NCBI RefSeq assembly: GCF_014837165.1
Contig: NZ_JACSPM010000004.1
Location: 293,619-357,618, forward strand
Direction: 5' to 3'
DNA length: 64,000 bases
Origin: Microbacterium gallinarum
Lineage (GTDB): Bacteria; Actinomycetota; Actinomycetes; Actinomycetales; Microbacteriaceae
Shown here: piece by piece, positions 1 to 8,959 of the stretch
Layout of the letters: each line of letters begins with the position of its first letter
Position numbering within the stretch: position 1 is the first letter of the stretch
Position numbers and translations under genes: made by a program
The notes under the pieces: model-generated
Database searches by the model: none
What the model was told of the DNA's origin: nothing
What the model saw: the letters and a program-made list of their open reading frames with translations, nothing else

Positions 1-182
1 GTCAGATGATGACGATGGACGACCTCGAACCCGCCGCCTATCGACGGGCGATGGCGAGCCGCGACGACCGGCACTGGGTGTACCACCGCGCGGGGCTGCC
101 GTGCCGCATCTGCGGCACCGAGATCGTCGTCGAAGAGGTCGCCACCCGCAAGCTGTACTGGTGCCCGAACTGCCAGCGCTGA
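1..182 (+). CDS. Fpg/Nei family DNA glycosylase, C-terminal end (partial)
   Basis: Only the last about 59 codons are present, read from base 3 to a TGA at 180-182; the start lies left of the window. The visible tail contains CRICG and, 20-odd residues later, CPNCQR just before the stop. This paired CxxC arrangement is the C-terminal zinc finger of formamidopyrimidine-DNA glycosylase / endonuclease VIII enzymes, which excise oxidised bases in base excision repair; the finger arginine contacts DNA. The catalytic N-terminus is not visible, so Fpg and Nei cannot be separated here. An actinobacterial Nei-type enzyme is my preferred reading. Confidence 0.82.
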   Translation, partial: QMMTMDDLEPAAYRRAMASRDDRHWVYHRAGLPCRICGTEIVVEEVATRKLYWCPNCQR

Positions 183-203
183 GCCGACCGTAGGCTGGAG
201 CCC

Positions 204-845
204 ATGCGTCAGAACCCGAGCTTCGCCATGACGGATGTCGGCGAGCTGCGTCGCCTCGTCGAGCTCAACCCGTGGGTCACCCTCGTCAGCCAGACGGATG
301 CAGGCCTCGTCGCTTCGCACTACGCCGTGCTGCTCGACGAGGGCCGCGACGACCTCACGATCGTGGGTCACGTCGGCCGGCCCGATGACCTGATCCACAG
401 TCTCGGTGAAGGCGAGCTGCTCGTGGTCGTGCAGGGAGCCCACGGCTACATCTCGCCGGGCTGGTACGCGGACGGACCCAATGTGCCGACGTGGAACTTC
501 GTCTCGGCGCACCTGACCGGTGTGCCGGAGATCCTCAGTCCGCAGGAGAACCTCGAGGTGCTCGACCGCCTGGTCGCACGCTTCGAGAGCGGGATGCCGC
601 AGCCCCGCCTCCTGTGGGAGCCGCCGAACGACGCGGACTACGTCACCAAACTCGAGCGCGGCACCGTCGGATTCCGCCTCACGCCGACCCGTGTCGTCGC
701 CAAGCGCAAGCTCAGCCAGAACCGTCCCGACGAAGTGGTCGAGACGATCATCGCCGAACTCGAGGCGGGCGCAGGGCCCTACGCCGACCCGCGCCTCGCC
801 GGTGAGATGCGGCGCGACCTCGACACCCGGAAGGCCGCCCGATGA
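204..845 (+). CDS. PaiB-like FMN-binding negative transcriptional regulator
   Basis: The 213-residue protein begins MRQNPSFAMTDVGELRRLV and continues with NPWVTLVS, matching the N-terminus of the PaiB family (RQNPxF..D...L..L....P..TLV). These small split-barrel proteins bind FMN and were named after a Bacillus regulator of sporulation and protease genes; most actinobacterial members have no proven role. A TAGGCT -10-like hexamer (191-196) ends 7 nt before the ATG, so the transcript may be leaderless, although a GGAG also lies close. The stop overlaps the start of the amidohydrolase gene by ATGA, so the two are very likely co-translated. Confidence 0.83.
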   Translation: MRQNPSFAMTDVGELRRLVELNPWVTLVSQTDAGLVASHYAVLLDEGRDDLTIVGHVGRPDDLIHSLGEGELLVVVQGAHGYISPGWYADGPNVPTWNFVSAHLTGVPEILSPQENLEVLDRLVARFESGMPQPRLLWEPPNDADYVTKLERGTVGFRLTPTRVVAKRKLSQNRPDEVVETIIAELEAGAGPYADPRLAGEMRRDLDTRKAAR

Positions 846-2347
846 CCGCTCGGCGCGGCGACAGCCCGGACGTCCTCGCGAACGTCCGCCTGAGCGGTGC
901 CGAGCGCACCGACCCCTTCCTCGACGAGCCGGTCGATGTGCACCTCGCCGACGGGTTCGTCGTCGACATCGCGCCCGCGGGCGCGCTGGCCCGGGACGGC
1001 AACGTGCTCGACGCCCGCGGGGCGTGGCTGATCCCCGGGCTGTGGGACCACCACGTGCATGTCGTGCAGTGGGCGCTGGCCGCGCAGCGAGAGCCCCTCG
1101 GCGGAGCGACCTCGGCTGCTCACGCAGCCGCGATCATGGGCGCCGCGGCCGCACTGCCCGACGGCCGACGCGTCGGCACGGGGTTCCGTGACGCGCTGTG
1201 GGGCGACCTTCCCACGCTCCAGACGCTCGACGCCGCGACCGGCGAGGTGCCGACCTACCTGATCAATGCCGACGTCCACAGCGTGTGGCTCAACACGGCG
1301 GCGCTGCGGCGCGAGGGCTTCGAGCCGGACGGCACCGGCATCCTGCGCGAGGACCCGGCGTTCGAGATCTCGCGACGCCTCAATGCCGTGCCGGCGCACG
1401 TCGCGGACCCGCTGGTCGAGAAGATGGCCCGGGATGCCGCCGCCCGCGGCGTCGTCGGACTGGTCGACCTCGACATGGCGTGGAACGAGGAGGCCTGGAC
1501 ACGCCGGATCGCCCGGGGTTTCGACACGCTGCGCGTGGAGTTCGGGATCTACCCGGAGTTCCTCGACCGCGCCGTCGCCGAGGGACTGCAGACGGGCGAT
1601 GCGGCGCGGGGCGCGGCATCCGATCTCGCCCGTGTCGGACCGCTCAAGGTGATCACCGACGGCTCCCTCGGAACCCGCACGGCGGCGACCTCGCACGCCT
1701 ACCCGGGAGACCCGCACAACCATGGGATGCTCACGGTCGACAGCGCGACGCTCGTCGACCTCATGACCCGCGCGACCGGAGCCGGGATCGCCTCGGCGAT
1801 CCACGCGATCGGCGACGTCGCGAACTCGGCGGCCCTCGACGCGTTCGCGGCGACCGGCGCCTGGGGCACGATCGAGCACGCGCAGCTGGTCGCGCACGCC
1901 GACATCCCGCGGTTCGCCCGGCTGGGCGTCGGAGTGAGCGTCCAGCCCGAGCACGCGATCGACGATCGCGACCTCACCGACACGATCTGGGCCGACCAGA
2001 CGGCGCAGCCCTATCCGCTGCGGTCGCTCGCCGATTCCGGCGCGAACCTGCTCTTCGGATCGGACGCGCCCGTGTCGCCGCTCGACCCGTGGGCGGCCAT
2101 GGCGGCGGCGGTCTTCCGCACGCGAGACGGTCGCGAGCCGTGGCAGGCTGCGCAGCGCGTGCCGGCCGAGGTCGCCCTCGGCGCGTCCACCCACGGCGGC
2201 TCGGCCGCCCCCGCCCGGATCGAGCCGGGCGCGCGCGCCGACCTCGCCGTGTGCGCGCACGACCCGCTCGGGGCGGACCACGAGCAGCTGCGCGACATGG
2301 CGGTCGTCGCCACCCTCCTCGGCGGACGGCTGACCCACCTCGCGTAG
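842..2347 (+). CDS. Amidohydrolase family protein (YtcJ-like, Amidohydro_3)
   Basis: A 501-residue metal-dependent hydrolase. The N-terminal strand motif PGLWDHHVHV supplies the metal-binding HxH (about H71 and H73). Further family landmarks are the NTAAL segment after DVHSVWL, the GPLKVITDGSLG stretch, HAIGD, IEHAQLV and the late FGSDAPVSPLDP metal-site aspartate. This order is that of YtcJ-like amidohydrolases, which cleave amide or carbamate bonds of small molecules in the cytoplasm; the substrate cannot be told from sequence. Its start overlaps the PaiB-like gene by 4 nt (ATGA), suggesting a two-gene unit with linked metabolic or detoxification use. Confidence 0.88.
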   Translation: MTARRGDSPDVLANVRLSGAERTDPFLDEPVDVHLADGFVVDIAPAGALARDGNVLDARGAWLIPGLWDHHVHVVQWALAAQREPLGGATSAAHAAAIMGAAAALPDGRRVGTGFRDALWGDLPTLQTLDAATGEVPTYLINADVHSVWLNTAALRREGFEPDGTGILREDPAFEISRRLNAVPAHVADPLVEKMARDAAARGVVGLVDLDMAWNEEAWTRRIARGFDTLRVEFGIYPEFLDRAVAEGLQTGDAARGAASDLARVGPLKVITDGSLGTRTAATSHAYPGDPHNHGMLTVDSATLVDLMTRATGAGIASAIHAIGDVANSAALDAFAATGAWGTIEHAQLVAHADIPRFARLGVGVSVQPEHAIDDRDLTDTIWADQTAQPYPLRSLADSGANLLFGSDAPVSPLDPWAAMAAAVFRTRDGREPWQAAQRVPAEVALGASTHGGSAAPARIEPGARADLAVCAHDPLGADHEQLRDMAVVATLLGGRLTHLA

Positions 2348-2403
2348 GCGGCCCGCCCTCGGATCCGGGGGACAGCCCCCGTCGCGGTCCGGGAGGGGGT
2401 CGG

Positions 2404-4017
2404 ATGCCGCCATCCGCGCGCTCTGGCGAGGCTGGAGGCATGGTTTCCGCTCCGCCCTCGCCGCCCCCTCCGCCGCCGCCCCCCGCGCCCTCGACCGCCG
2501 TTCCGCAGCGCCGCCGGCGGCGGCTGCTGGCGATCCTCGTCGCCGTTCCGCTCGCGGCCGTGATCGTGATGATCGCCGCCGGTGCGATCTGGTTCGGCGC
2601 GAACAGCGCGCGCGCCACGCCGCCCGCGGCGGGCGAGCTCACGTTCGACCGCCCGCTGCACATCCCCGACCTCGCGCCGTCGACGATCGAGGACGGCGTG
2701 CGGGTCTTCGAGCTCGACGCCGCCGAGGGACGCACCTCGTTCCTCCCGGGGAGCGAGACGCCCACGCTGGGCTACAACGGGTCGTATCTCGGACCGACAC
2801 TCGTCGCGTCGCGCGGCGAAGACGTGCGGGTGGAGGTCACGAACGGCCTCGCCGAGAGCACGACCGTCCACTGGCACGGCATGCATCTCCCCGCCGCGAT
2901 GGACGGCGGGCCGCACACGCCGATCGCTGCCGGGGCGACCTGGCAGCCGGAGTGGACCGTCGACCAGCCCGCCGCCTCCCTCTGGTACCACCCGCACCTC
3001 CACGGGCGCACTCGCGAGCAGGTCGATGCCGGCCTCGCGGGGATGTTCCTCATCAAGGATGAGGAGGAGGCGGCCCTGCCGCTGCCGCGCGAGTACGGCG
3101 TGGACGACATCCCGGTCATCGTGCAGGATCGGTCCTTCAGCGCCGACGGCGCCTTCTCCGGAAGCATCGGCATGCAGTTCGACGGCGTGCTCGGCGACAC
3201 GATCCTCGTGAACGGCACCGTCGCGCCGTACCTCGACGTGACGACAGAGCACGTGCGCCTGCGCCTGCTGAACGGGTCCAGTGCGCGCATGTACGACTTC
3301 ACGTTCGCGGACGGTCGCGAGTTCGCCCTCATCGGCACCGACGGCGGCCTCCTCGAGGCACCCGCCGTCTCGACGAGCGTGCCGCTGTCACCGGGGGAGC
3401 GCGCCGAGATCGTGGTGGCGGTGTCGCCCGGCGAGCGCGTCGTCCTGCAATCGCAGGCGCCCGACCCCGCTCTTCACGCCGGCGATGCGTCGTTCGACGT
3501 CCTCGAGCTGCGGGCTGCGGCATCCCTCACGCCGTCTCCTGGGCTGCCGGCGACGCTGGCCGATCTTCCGGAGGCGGACGAGTCGGATGCCGCAGCCCGC
3601 CGCGCCTTCGAGATGTCGGGGCACAGCATCAACGACCGCCAGATGGACCTCGGTCGTGCGGACGTCGTCGCCACTGTCGACACGAGCGAGGTGTGGACGG
3701 TGCGCAACAGCAACCCGCTGCCGCACTCGTTCCACGTGCACGACACGCAGTTCCGGGTGCTGGACGTGGACGGCGAGGCGCCGCCTGCGCGGCTGTCGGG
3801 CTGGAAGGACACGATCGCTCTCGAGCAGGGCCGCGAGTACCGCCTGCTCGTGCGGTTCGAGGACTACGCCGACCCGACCACTCCGTACATGTATCACTGC
3901 CACCTGCTGTGGCACGAGGACCAGGGCATGATGGGACAGTTCCTGGTCGTCGAACCGGGCCACGAGCCCGACCTGCGACGTCCCGAGGGAGATTCCGATG
4001 ACCACGATGACCACTGA
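2404..4017 (+). CDS. Multicopper oxidase, membrane-anchored
   Basis: A 537-residue protein with a proline-rich cytoplasmic N-terminus, an RRRRRL stretch, one hydrophobic segment (about residues 45-70) and a periplasm-side cupredoxin body. All copper ligand blocks are visible: HWHGMH (H156), WYHPHLHG, HSFHVHD and the final YHCHLLWHEDQGMM carrying the type 1 Cys, His and Met. Such laccase/CueO-type enzymes oxidise Cu(I), other metals or phenols with O2. The C-terminus is Asp/His rich (DSDDHDDH). I prefer the ATG at 2404, preceded by GGGAGGGGG at 7 nt; an ATG at 2440 is possible but its GGAGG is only 1 nt away. It overlaps the histidine kinase gene by 20 nt, so the sensor system is probably co-expressed with it. 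Confidence 0.9.
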   Translation: MPPSARSGEAGGMVSAPPSPPPPPPPPAPSTAVPQRRRRRLLAILVAVPLAAVIVMIAAGAIWFGANSARATPPAAGELTFDRPLHIPDLAPSTIEDGVRVFELDAAEGRTSFLPGSETPTLGYNGSYLGPTLVASRGEDVRVEVTNGLAESTTVHWHGMHLPAAMDGGPHTPIAAGATWQPEWTVDQPAASLWYHPHLHGRTREQVDAGLAGMFLIKDEEEAALPLPREYGVDDIPVIVQDRSFSADGAFSGSIGMQFDGVLGDTILVNGTVAPYLDVTTEHVRLRLLNGSSARMYDFTFADGREFALIGTDGGLLEAPAVSTSVPLSPGERAEIVVAVSPGERVVLQSQAPDPALHAGDASFDVLELRAAASLTPSPGLPATLADLPEADESDAAARRAFEMSGHSINDRQMDLGRADVVATVDTSEVWTVRNSNPLPHSFHVHDTQFRVLDVDGEAPPARLSGWKDTIALEQGREYRLLVRFEDYADPTTPYMYHCHLLWHEDQGMMGQFLVVEPGHEPDLRRPEGDSDDHDDH

Positions 4018-5386
4018 CGGAGTCACCGCTGCCTCCGGCGCGACGAGGGAGGGCTTCTGGGCGGACTACGGTCGCGCCTGGACCCGCACACCCGGCAGCG
4101 CCATCTACCTGCTGACCGTCTTCGTGCTGGCGATGGTCTCGGTCAGCCTGCTCGCGTCGCTCTTCTGGACCGGGGTCGGGCTGCTCGTCGTCATCGTCGG
4201 GCTGCCGATCGTCGTGGGCACGCTGTACGTCGCCCGCGGGTTCGGCCTTGCCGATCGAGGGCTCCTGCGGCTCACCGGCTTGCCCCCGATCGCCGAGCCG
4301 GAGTGGAACCGCGACAAGCCGGGCACCGGTGGATTCTGGATGACGCTCACGCGGCCGATCCGCAACGCCCACTACTGGCTGTACCTCGTGCACGGCATGA
4401 TCGTGAACCCGGTGATCAGCACGATCTCCTTCGTGCTGACGACGGTCTGGCTCAGCGTCGGGCTCGGCGGCCTCACCTACTGGATCTGGGGCGGGTTCAT
4501 CCCGCGCGACAACGGCGGCGACTGGGGCCGTTACGTCGCCGACGCGCTGCCGTGGATGTTCGGCGGTTGGTCGGCATGGGCTGTCGAGGTCACGCTGTAC
4601 CTGATCGCCGGCATCGTCTTCACGTTCACGATGCCCTGGGTGCTCGGCGGCCTCGCCCGCGGTCACCACGCCGTGGCGCAGGGCATGCTCGGTCGCTGGC
4701 GGTCGGACGATCTCGCCGCCGAGGTGCGCGCCGAGGCCGCGGCCCGCGGCGCCGCCGTGCACGCCGAGGACGTCGCCCTGCGCCGCCTCGAACGCGACAT
4801 CCACGACGGACCCCAGCAGCGCCTGGTGCGCCTGCAGCTGGATCTCGCGGCCCTCGAGCGTCGTGCCGAATCGGGCGATGCGGATGCCGCGGCCGAGCTC
4901 GCGCGCGAGGCGCGCGGTCACGCGAAGGCGGCCCTCGACGAGCTGCGCGCCCTCTCGAGCGGGGTGGCTCCGCCGCTGCTGCAGGACCGCGGGCTCGCCG
5001 CCGCGCTTTCCGCTGTGGCCGCCACCACCCCTCTCGTGGTGCACACCGACATCGATCCGGCCATCGACGTCGTCACGAGCCCCGAGGTCGCCCGCACGGT
5101 CTACTTCGTCGTGGCCGAGCTGTTCACGAACGTCGTCAAGCACTCCGGCGCGAGTGCCGTGACCCTCAAGGCGGCGCTGCGCTCGTCGGTGTCGGGTGCG
5201 CCGTCGATGCTCGACGTCTGGGTGGTCGACAACGGCCGCGGCGGCGCGTCGTACGTGGCGGGCCACGGGCTGGAGGGTCTGCGCGAGCGGGTCGCGGGCC
5301 TCCGCGGCATGCTCGTCGTCGACAGCCCGGCGGGCGGCCCGACTTCCATCGGCGCGCACGTGCCGCTGACTCCCGTCGCATCGTGA
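3998..5386 (+). CDS. Sensor histidine kinase with N-terminal membrane sensor domain
   Basis: A 462-residue kinase. Residues about 30-225 hold hydrophobic segments with the look of the 'putative sensor' membrane domain found in actinobacterial kinases. A HisKA_3 dimerisation/phosphoacceptor helix follows, with the phosphorylated His at about 269 in LERDIHDGPQQRL, then an HATPase domain with N-box ELFTNVVKHSG and the glycine box GHGLEGLRERV. This is the NarL/DesK class of kinases. The start overlaps the end of the multicopper oxidase gene, and a response regulator of the matching class starts 20 nt downstream. The signal may therefore concern copper or envelope stress, but that is inferred only from position. 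Confidence 0.92.
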   Translation: MTTMTTDGVTAASGATREGFWADYGRAWTRTPGSAIYLLTVFVLAMVSVSLLASLFWTGVGLLVVIVGLPIVVGTLYVARGFGLADRGLLRLTGLPPIAEPEWNRDKPGTGGFWMTLTRPIRNAHYWLYLVHGMIVNPVISTISFVLTTVWLSVGLGGLTYWIWGGFIPRDNGGDWGRYVADALPWMFGGWSAWAVEVTLYLIAGIVFTFTMPWVLGGLARGHHAVAQGMLGRWRSDDLAAEVRAEAAARGAAVHAEDVALRRLERDIHDGPQQRLVRLQLDLAALERRAESGDADAAAELAREARGHAKAALDELRALSSGVAPPLLQDRGLAAALSAVAATTPLVVHTDIDPAIDVVTSPEVARTVYFVVAELFTNVVKHSGASAVTLKAALRSSVSGAPSMLDVWVVDNGRGGASYVAGHGLEGLRERVAGLRGMLVVDSPAGGPTSIGAHVPLTPVAS

Positions 5387-5406
5387 GCGCTCCCTATGCT
5401 GAGGGC

Positions 5407-6075
5407 ATGGCATCAGGCAGTGAGAGCAGGCCGGTGCGCGTCGTCCTCATCGAGGACTCGGTCCTGCTGCGCGAGGGGCTGGTGCGACTCTTCGACGAGG
5501 CCGGCTACGTCACCGCCGGTGCATGGGGCGATGCCGACGACATCGTCCCGCGGGTGCGCGATGCCGACGCGGATGTCGCGATCCTCGACGTGCGGCTGCC
5601 TCCGGCGTTCCGCGACGAGGGCATCCGTGCCGCGCTGACGCTGCGCGCGGCTCTGCCGCAGGTCGGCATCCTCGTGCTCAGCCAGTACGTCGAGGGCGTG
5701 TACGCACGCGAGCTGCTCGCGGGCGGCGACGGGGGAGTCGGCTACCTGCTGAAGGACAGGGTGACGTCGCTCGAGGAGTTCACCGACGCCGTGCGCCGGG
5801 TGCGCGAGCGCGGCACCGTGCTCGACCCGCTCGTCGTGCAGGGCCTGATCGCGGCACGACCCGACCCGCTGGGCACGCTCACCCCTCGCGAGCGGGACGT
5901 GCTCACACTGATGGCGGAGGGACGCAGCAACGCGAGCATCGCGGAGCGGCTCTTCATCGGAGTGGGGGCCGTCGAGAAGAACATCAGCGCGATCTTCGCC
6001 AAGCTCGGGCTCGAGGAGTCCGGCACCGAGCATCGACGCGTGCTCGCCGTGCTCGCGTTCCTGCAGCGGCCCTAG
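5407..6075 (+). CDS. NarL/LuxR-family response regulator
   Basis: 222 residues. The receiver domain starts VRVVLIEDSVLLREGL with the acidic pocket at E16/D17, phosphoacceptor D61 in AILDVRLPP and the conserved lysine in GYLLKDR. The C-terminal LuxR helix-turn-helix (about 155-215) contains LTPRERDVLTLMAEG and an unusual GVGAVEKNIS recognition helix. The ATG at 5407 follows a TATGCT hexamer (5395-5400) by exactly 6 nt, so besides read-through from the kinase there may be a leaderless promoter of its own. The partner is the adjacent kinase. The operon ends at the strong hairpin just downstream. Confidence 0.94.
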   Translation: MASGSESRPVRVVLIEDSVLLREGLVRLFDEAGYVTAGAWGDADDIVPRVRDADADVAILDVRLPPAFRDEGIRAALTLRAALPQVGILVLSQYVEGVYARELLAGGDGGVGYLLKDRVTSLEEFTDAVRRVRERGTVLDPLVVQGLIAARPDPLGTLTPRERDVLTLMAEGRSNASIAERLFIGVGAVEKNISAIFAKLGLEESGTEHRRVLAVLAFLQRP

Positions 6076-6082
6076 CCCCGGC

Positions 6083-6132
6083 GAGACGCGAAACGCCCCG
6101 GGACCTCGTCGAGGTCCGGGGCGTTTCGTCTC
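6083..6132. terminator. Strong, probably bidirectional terminator hairpin
   Basis: A long near-perfect inverted repeat: arm GAGACG..GAAACGCCCCGGGACCTC, 3-nt loop, then the complement ending CGTTTCGTCTC. It lies between the response regulator gene and the convergent dps gene. There is no clear U-run, as is common in high-GC actinobacteria, but the stem of about 24 bp makes a shared terminator the simplest reading. Confidence 0.88.
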
Positions 6133-6159
6133 ACTGCGCTCGGCAGGGAGCGGGCGTGG

Positions 6160-6642
6160 TCACTCGGCGAGGTGCGCGAAGAGGAACCAGCGGTCCTTCT
6201 CCAGCGTCTCCTTGATGCCGATCGCGACGTCCTGGCTCGTGAGGTCGAACTCGTCGAGACCGTCGATCGCGGCCTGCGTGTCGGCGATCACGGCGTCCAT
6301 GTCGGAGATCACGTTGCGGATCAGCGCCTCCCACTGCGTGAAACCCGCCGGAACTTCGGTCGAGGTCTTCCCGGCGATCGTGCTGACGCGCGCGTCGACC
6401 GGGAGGCCGAGGGCGACGATCCGCTCGGCGGCCTGGTCGGCCCCCGCCTGCGCGTTGGCGACGAGCGTGTCGAGGAGTTCGTGGATGGCGATGAAGTTCG
6501 CGCCGCGAACGTTCCAGTGGGCCTGCTTGCCGTTGACGGCGAGGGCTTGCAGCCCGAGCACGACGGGGGTGAGGAACTGGGCGCTGGCGGCGGCCACGGT
6601 GGGGTCGGCAGCGGTGGCGGGGGTGGTGTTCGTCTTGGTCAT
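6160..6642 (-). CDS. dps: Dps-family DNA-binding ferritin-like protein
   Basis: 160 residues from the start MTKTNTTPATAADPT, chosen because GGAGG sits about 8 nt upstream; a 31-residue N-terminal extension is possible but lacks such a site. The segment KQAHWNVRGANFIAIHELLD followed by ADQAAERIVALG contains the His, Asp and Glu ligands of the inter-subunit ferroxidase centre. Dps dodecamers oxidise and store iron with hydrogen peroxide and protect the chromosome under oxidative stress or starvation. The gene is convergent with the two-component operon and has its own promoter region. Confidence 0.93.
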   Translation of the reverse strand: MTKTNTTPATAADPTVAAASAQFLTPVVLGLQALAVNGKQAHWNVRGANFIAIHELLDTLVANAQAGADQAAERIVALGLPVDARVSTIAGKTSTEVPAGFTQWEALIRNVISDMDAVIADTQAAIDGLDEFDLTSQDVAIGIKETLEKDRWFLFAHLAE

Positions 6643-6814
6643 AGCGGTGGCCTCCATCTTCGGGAGGGACGCCTCGATCGGCGTGCGTCCTCCGGTGGCT
6701 GCAACGCTACTCAGCGCCTGGCATTCCGCAAGCAAGACAAGGCTCGGCTAACCGGTGTCGCAGACGCCGTCCTGTCATGCCGGATTGTCAGCCGTCACCG
6801 GCTAACGTCGATAG

Positions 6815-8950
6815 GTGCCTTCCGCTGATCACGACCTCGGGCCGCAGAATCTGCGTGCGCCCGCCGCCACCGTGACCCGCGAGCCGAGCGACCGCTCTCC
6901 CGAGCACGCCGAGCCGTCGCGGTTCATCCCGCACGTGCAGGGGCTCCGCGCGATCGCCGTGCTCGCCGTCGTGCTGTACCACTTCTGGCCGGGCCGGGTC
7001 ACCGGCGGCTACGTGGGCGTCGACATCTTCTTCGTGATCTCGGGCTTCCTGATCACCGGGCACCTGATGCGCGAGCTGGCGGCCACGGGCAGTGTGCGAC
7101 TCGGCCAGTTCTGGGCGCGCCGCGCGCGGCGCCTGCTGCCGGCATCCCTCCTCGTCCTGCTCTTCTGCGCGATCGTCGCGATGTCGCCGTACCTCACACC
7201 GACCTCGGCGCTGCCGAACGAGGTGCAGGAGATCCTCGCGTCGACGTTCTACGTCGAGAACTGGTTCCTCGCGCTCAACAGCGCCGACTACCTCAACCAC
7301 TCGGGCGACCCGACGACCGTGCAGCACTACTGGTCGCTGTCGCTCGAAGAGCAGTTCTACGTCATGTGGCCGCTGATCATGCTGCTTGCGGCATGGATCG
7401 GGGTGAAGTTCTTCCGCGGCGCCCGCCGCCGGGCCGTCATCACGGCCCTCGCGATCGTGACGGTCGTCTCGTTCGTGTTCTGCGTCGTCTTCACGATCAC
7501 GAACCCGGCCCCGGCGTACTTCGTCACCTTCGGACGGATGTGGCAGTTCGGCGTCGGCGCACTCATCGCTCTGGTGCCCCTGCTCCGCGTCCGCAACGCG
7601 ATCGGGAGCTTCGTGCTCGGCTGGGGCGGCGTGCTCGTCCTCGTCTACGCGATCTTCACGTTCGACGGGCAGACGCCGTTCCCGGGGTACATGGCCGCCA
7701 TTCCGACCCTCGGCGCAGCCGCGGTGCTGGCCGCGTCGAACACCGAGCGCTGGTGGTACCCCACCCGGATCCTGGCGATCCGTCCGGCGCAGTTCGTCGG
7801 CGACATCTCCTACTCGCTGTACCTCTGGCACTGGCCGCTCATCATCATCGCGCCGTCGGTGCCGTTCTGGGGCCTCACGATCTACCACCGTGTCGCGTTG
7901 CTGATCCTCTGCTTCGTGCTCGCGTGGCTCACCAAGAAGTTCGTCGAAGACCCCGCCCGCAGCTGGAAGGTGCTGACGTCACGGCCCGCGCGCGTCACGC
8001 TGTGGAGTTCTCTCGGTGCGATGCTCCTCGTGGCGGTCGTCGCGGCGACCGCGTGGTTCGTGAACGCGCCGGCCTACAGCGCGGGCGTGCGCGACATCCA
8101 GCAGCTCCAGGAGGACCCGCCGCCGTGCTTCGGCGCGGCCGCGGTGCTCGACGCGTCGTGCGCCGACGCCGACTTCGGCGACACGATCCTCCCCGCGCCC
8201 GGATTCGCCGGCATCGACCGCCCGGCCGACGCGCAGTGCTTCGTGCAGCTCACCGACGCCCGCCCGGTCTCGTGCACCTTCGGGTCCGACGACCCCGACG
8301 CACCGCGCGTCGCCCTCGTCGGCGACAGCCATGCGTACCAGCTGCTGTCGACCTTCCAGCGCATCGCCGAGGAAGAGGGCTGGCAGCTCGTCACGTGGTT
8401 CAAGGGCGCGTGCCCGTGGAACTCCACGCCGCTCTCCACTCCCGGTGCCTTCGGTGCGGCGTGCACGGAGTGGCGGGAGGGCGTCACCGCGGCGATGGCC
8501 GACGCCGGCCTCGATGCCGTGTTCACGGCGGCGATCGCGACGACCCCGTACTCATCCGCCGGCTTCGACTCGTCGTACGACGCGGCGGTCGCGGGCTACG
8601 TCGACGCGTGGGACGCGATGCTCGACCAGGGCGTCCCGGTGATCACCGTCGTCGACAACCCCGTCTGGGAGACCGACCCGAACAAGTGCCTTCGCACGCG
8701 GGATGCCGCGGAGTGCGACGGACTGCGCTCCGATGTGCTCGTGGCGGACGACCCGCTCCGCGACGCTGCTGACCAGCGCGAGGACGTCACGCTCCTCGAC
8801 TTCACGGACGTGTTCTGCGGCGACGAGCTGTGCGGTCCTGTCGTGGGCGGTGCGAACATCTACCGAGACCAGGATCACCTCACGGTGACCTTCGCCGACA
8901 CTCTCGCCCCGTGGTACTCCGAGGCGATCCGGAACGCCCTGGCCCAATAG
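6815..8950 (+). CDS. OafA/YrhL-type membrane acyltransferase with C-terminal SGNH domain
   Basis: A 711-residue protein. Residues about 30-400 form the acyltransferase_3 membrane domain: FIPHVQGLRAIAVLAVVLYHF, GGYVGVDIFFVISGFLITG, the RRARRLLPA loop and SLSLEEQFYVMWPL. After about residue 430 follows a soluble SGNH hydrolase-like domain with VALVGDSHAYQLL and the distal DQDHLT catalytic pair. The family O-acylates envelope polysaccharides or peptidoglycan. The GTG at 6815 follows a TAACGT hexamer (6803-6808) by 6 nt and has no Shine-Dalgarno sequence, suggesting a leaderless mRNA. The carbonic anhydrase gene starts 9 nt downstream. Confidence 0.92.
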   Translation: MPSADHDLGPQNLRAPAATVTREPSDRSPEHAEPSRFIPHVQGLRAIAVLAVVLYHFWPGRVTGGYVGVDIFFVISGFLITGHLMRELAATGSVRLGQFWARRARRLLPASLLVLLFCAIVAMSPYLTPTSALPNEVQEILASTFYVENWFLALNSADYLNHSGDPTTVQHYWSLSLEEQFYVMWPLIMLLAAWIGVKFFRGARRRAVITALAIVTVVSFVFCVVFTITNPAPAYFVTFGRMWQFGVGALIALVPLLRVRNAIGSFVLGWGGVLVLVYAIFTFDGQTPFPGYMAAIPTLGAAAVLAASNTERWWYPTRILAIRPAQFVGDISYSLYLWHWPLIIIAPSVPFWGLTIYHRVALLILCFVLAWLTKKFVEDPARSWKVLTSRPARVTLWSSLGAMLLVAVVAATAWFVNAPAYSAGVRDIQQLQEDPPPCFGAAAVLDASCADADFGDTILPAPGFAGIDRPADAQCFVQLTDARPVSCTFGSDDPDAPRVALVGDSHAYQLLSTFQRIAEEEGWQLVTWFKGACPWNSTPLSTPGAFGAACTEWREGVTAAMADAGLDAVFTAAIATTPYSSAGFDSSYDAAVAGYVDAWDAMLDQGVPVITVVDNPVWETDPNKCLRTRDAAECDGLRSDVLVADDPLRDAADQREDVTLLDFTDVFCGDELCGPVVGGANIYRDQDHLTVTFADTLAPWYSEAIRNALAQ

Positions 8951-8959
8951 AGTCGGATC

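Noticed and set aside
1198..2403. Upstream extension of the multicopper oxidase frame into the amidohydrolase gene
   Set aside because: It overlaps a clearly coding gene in another frame, and ATG 2404 has a good ribosome site.
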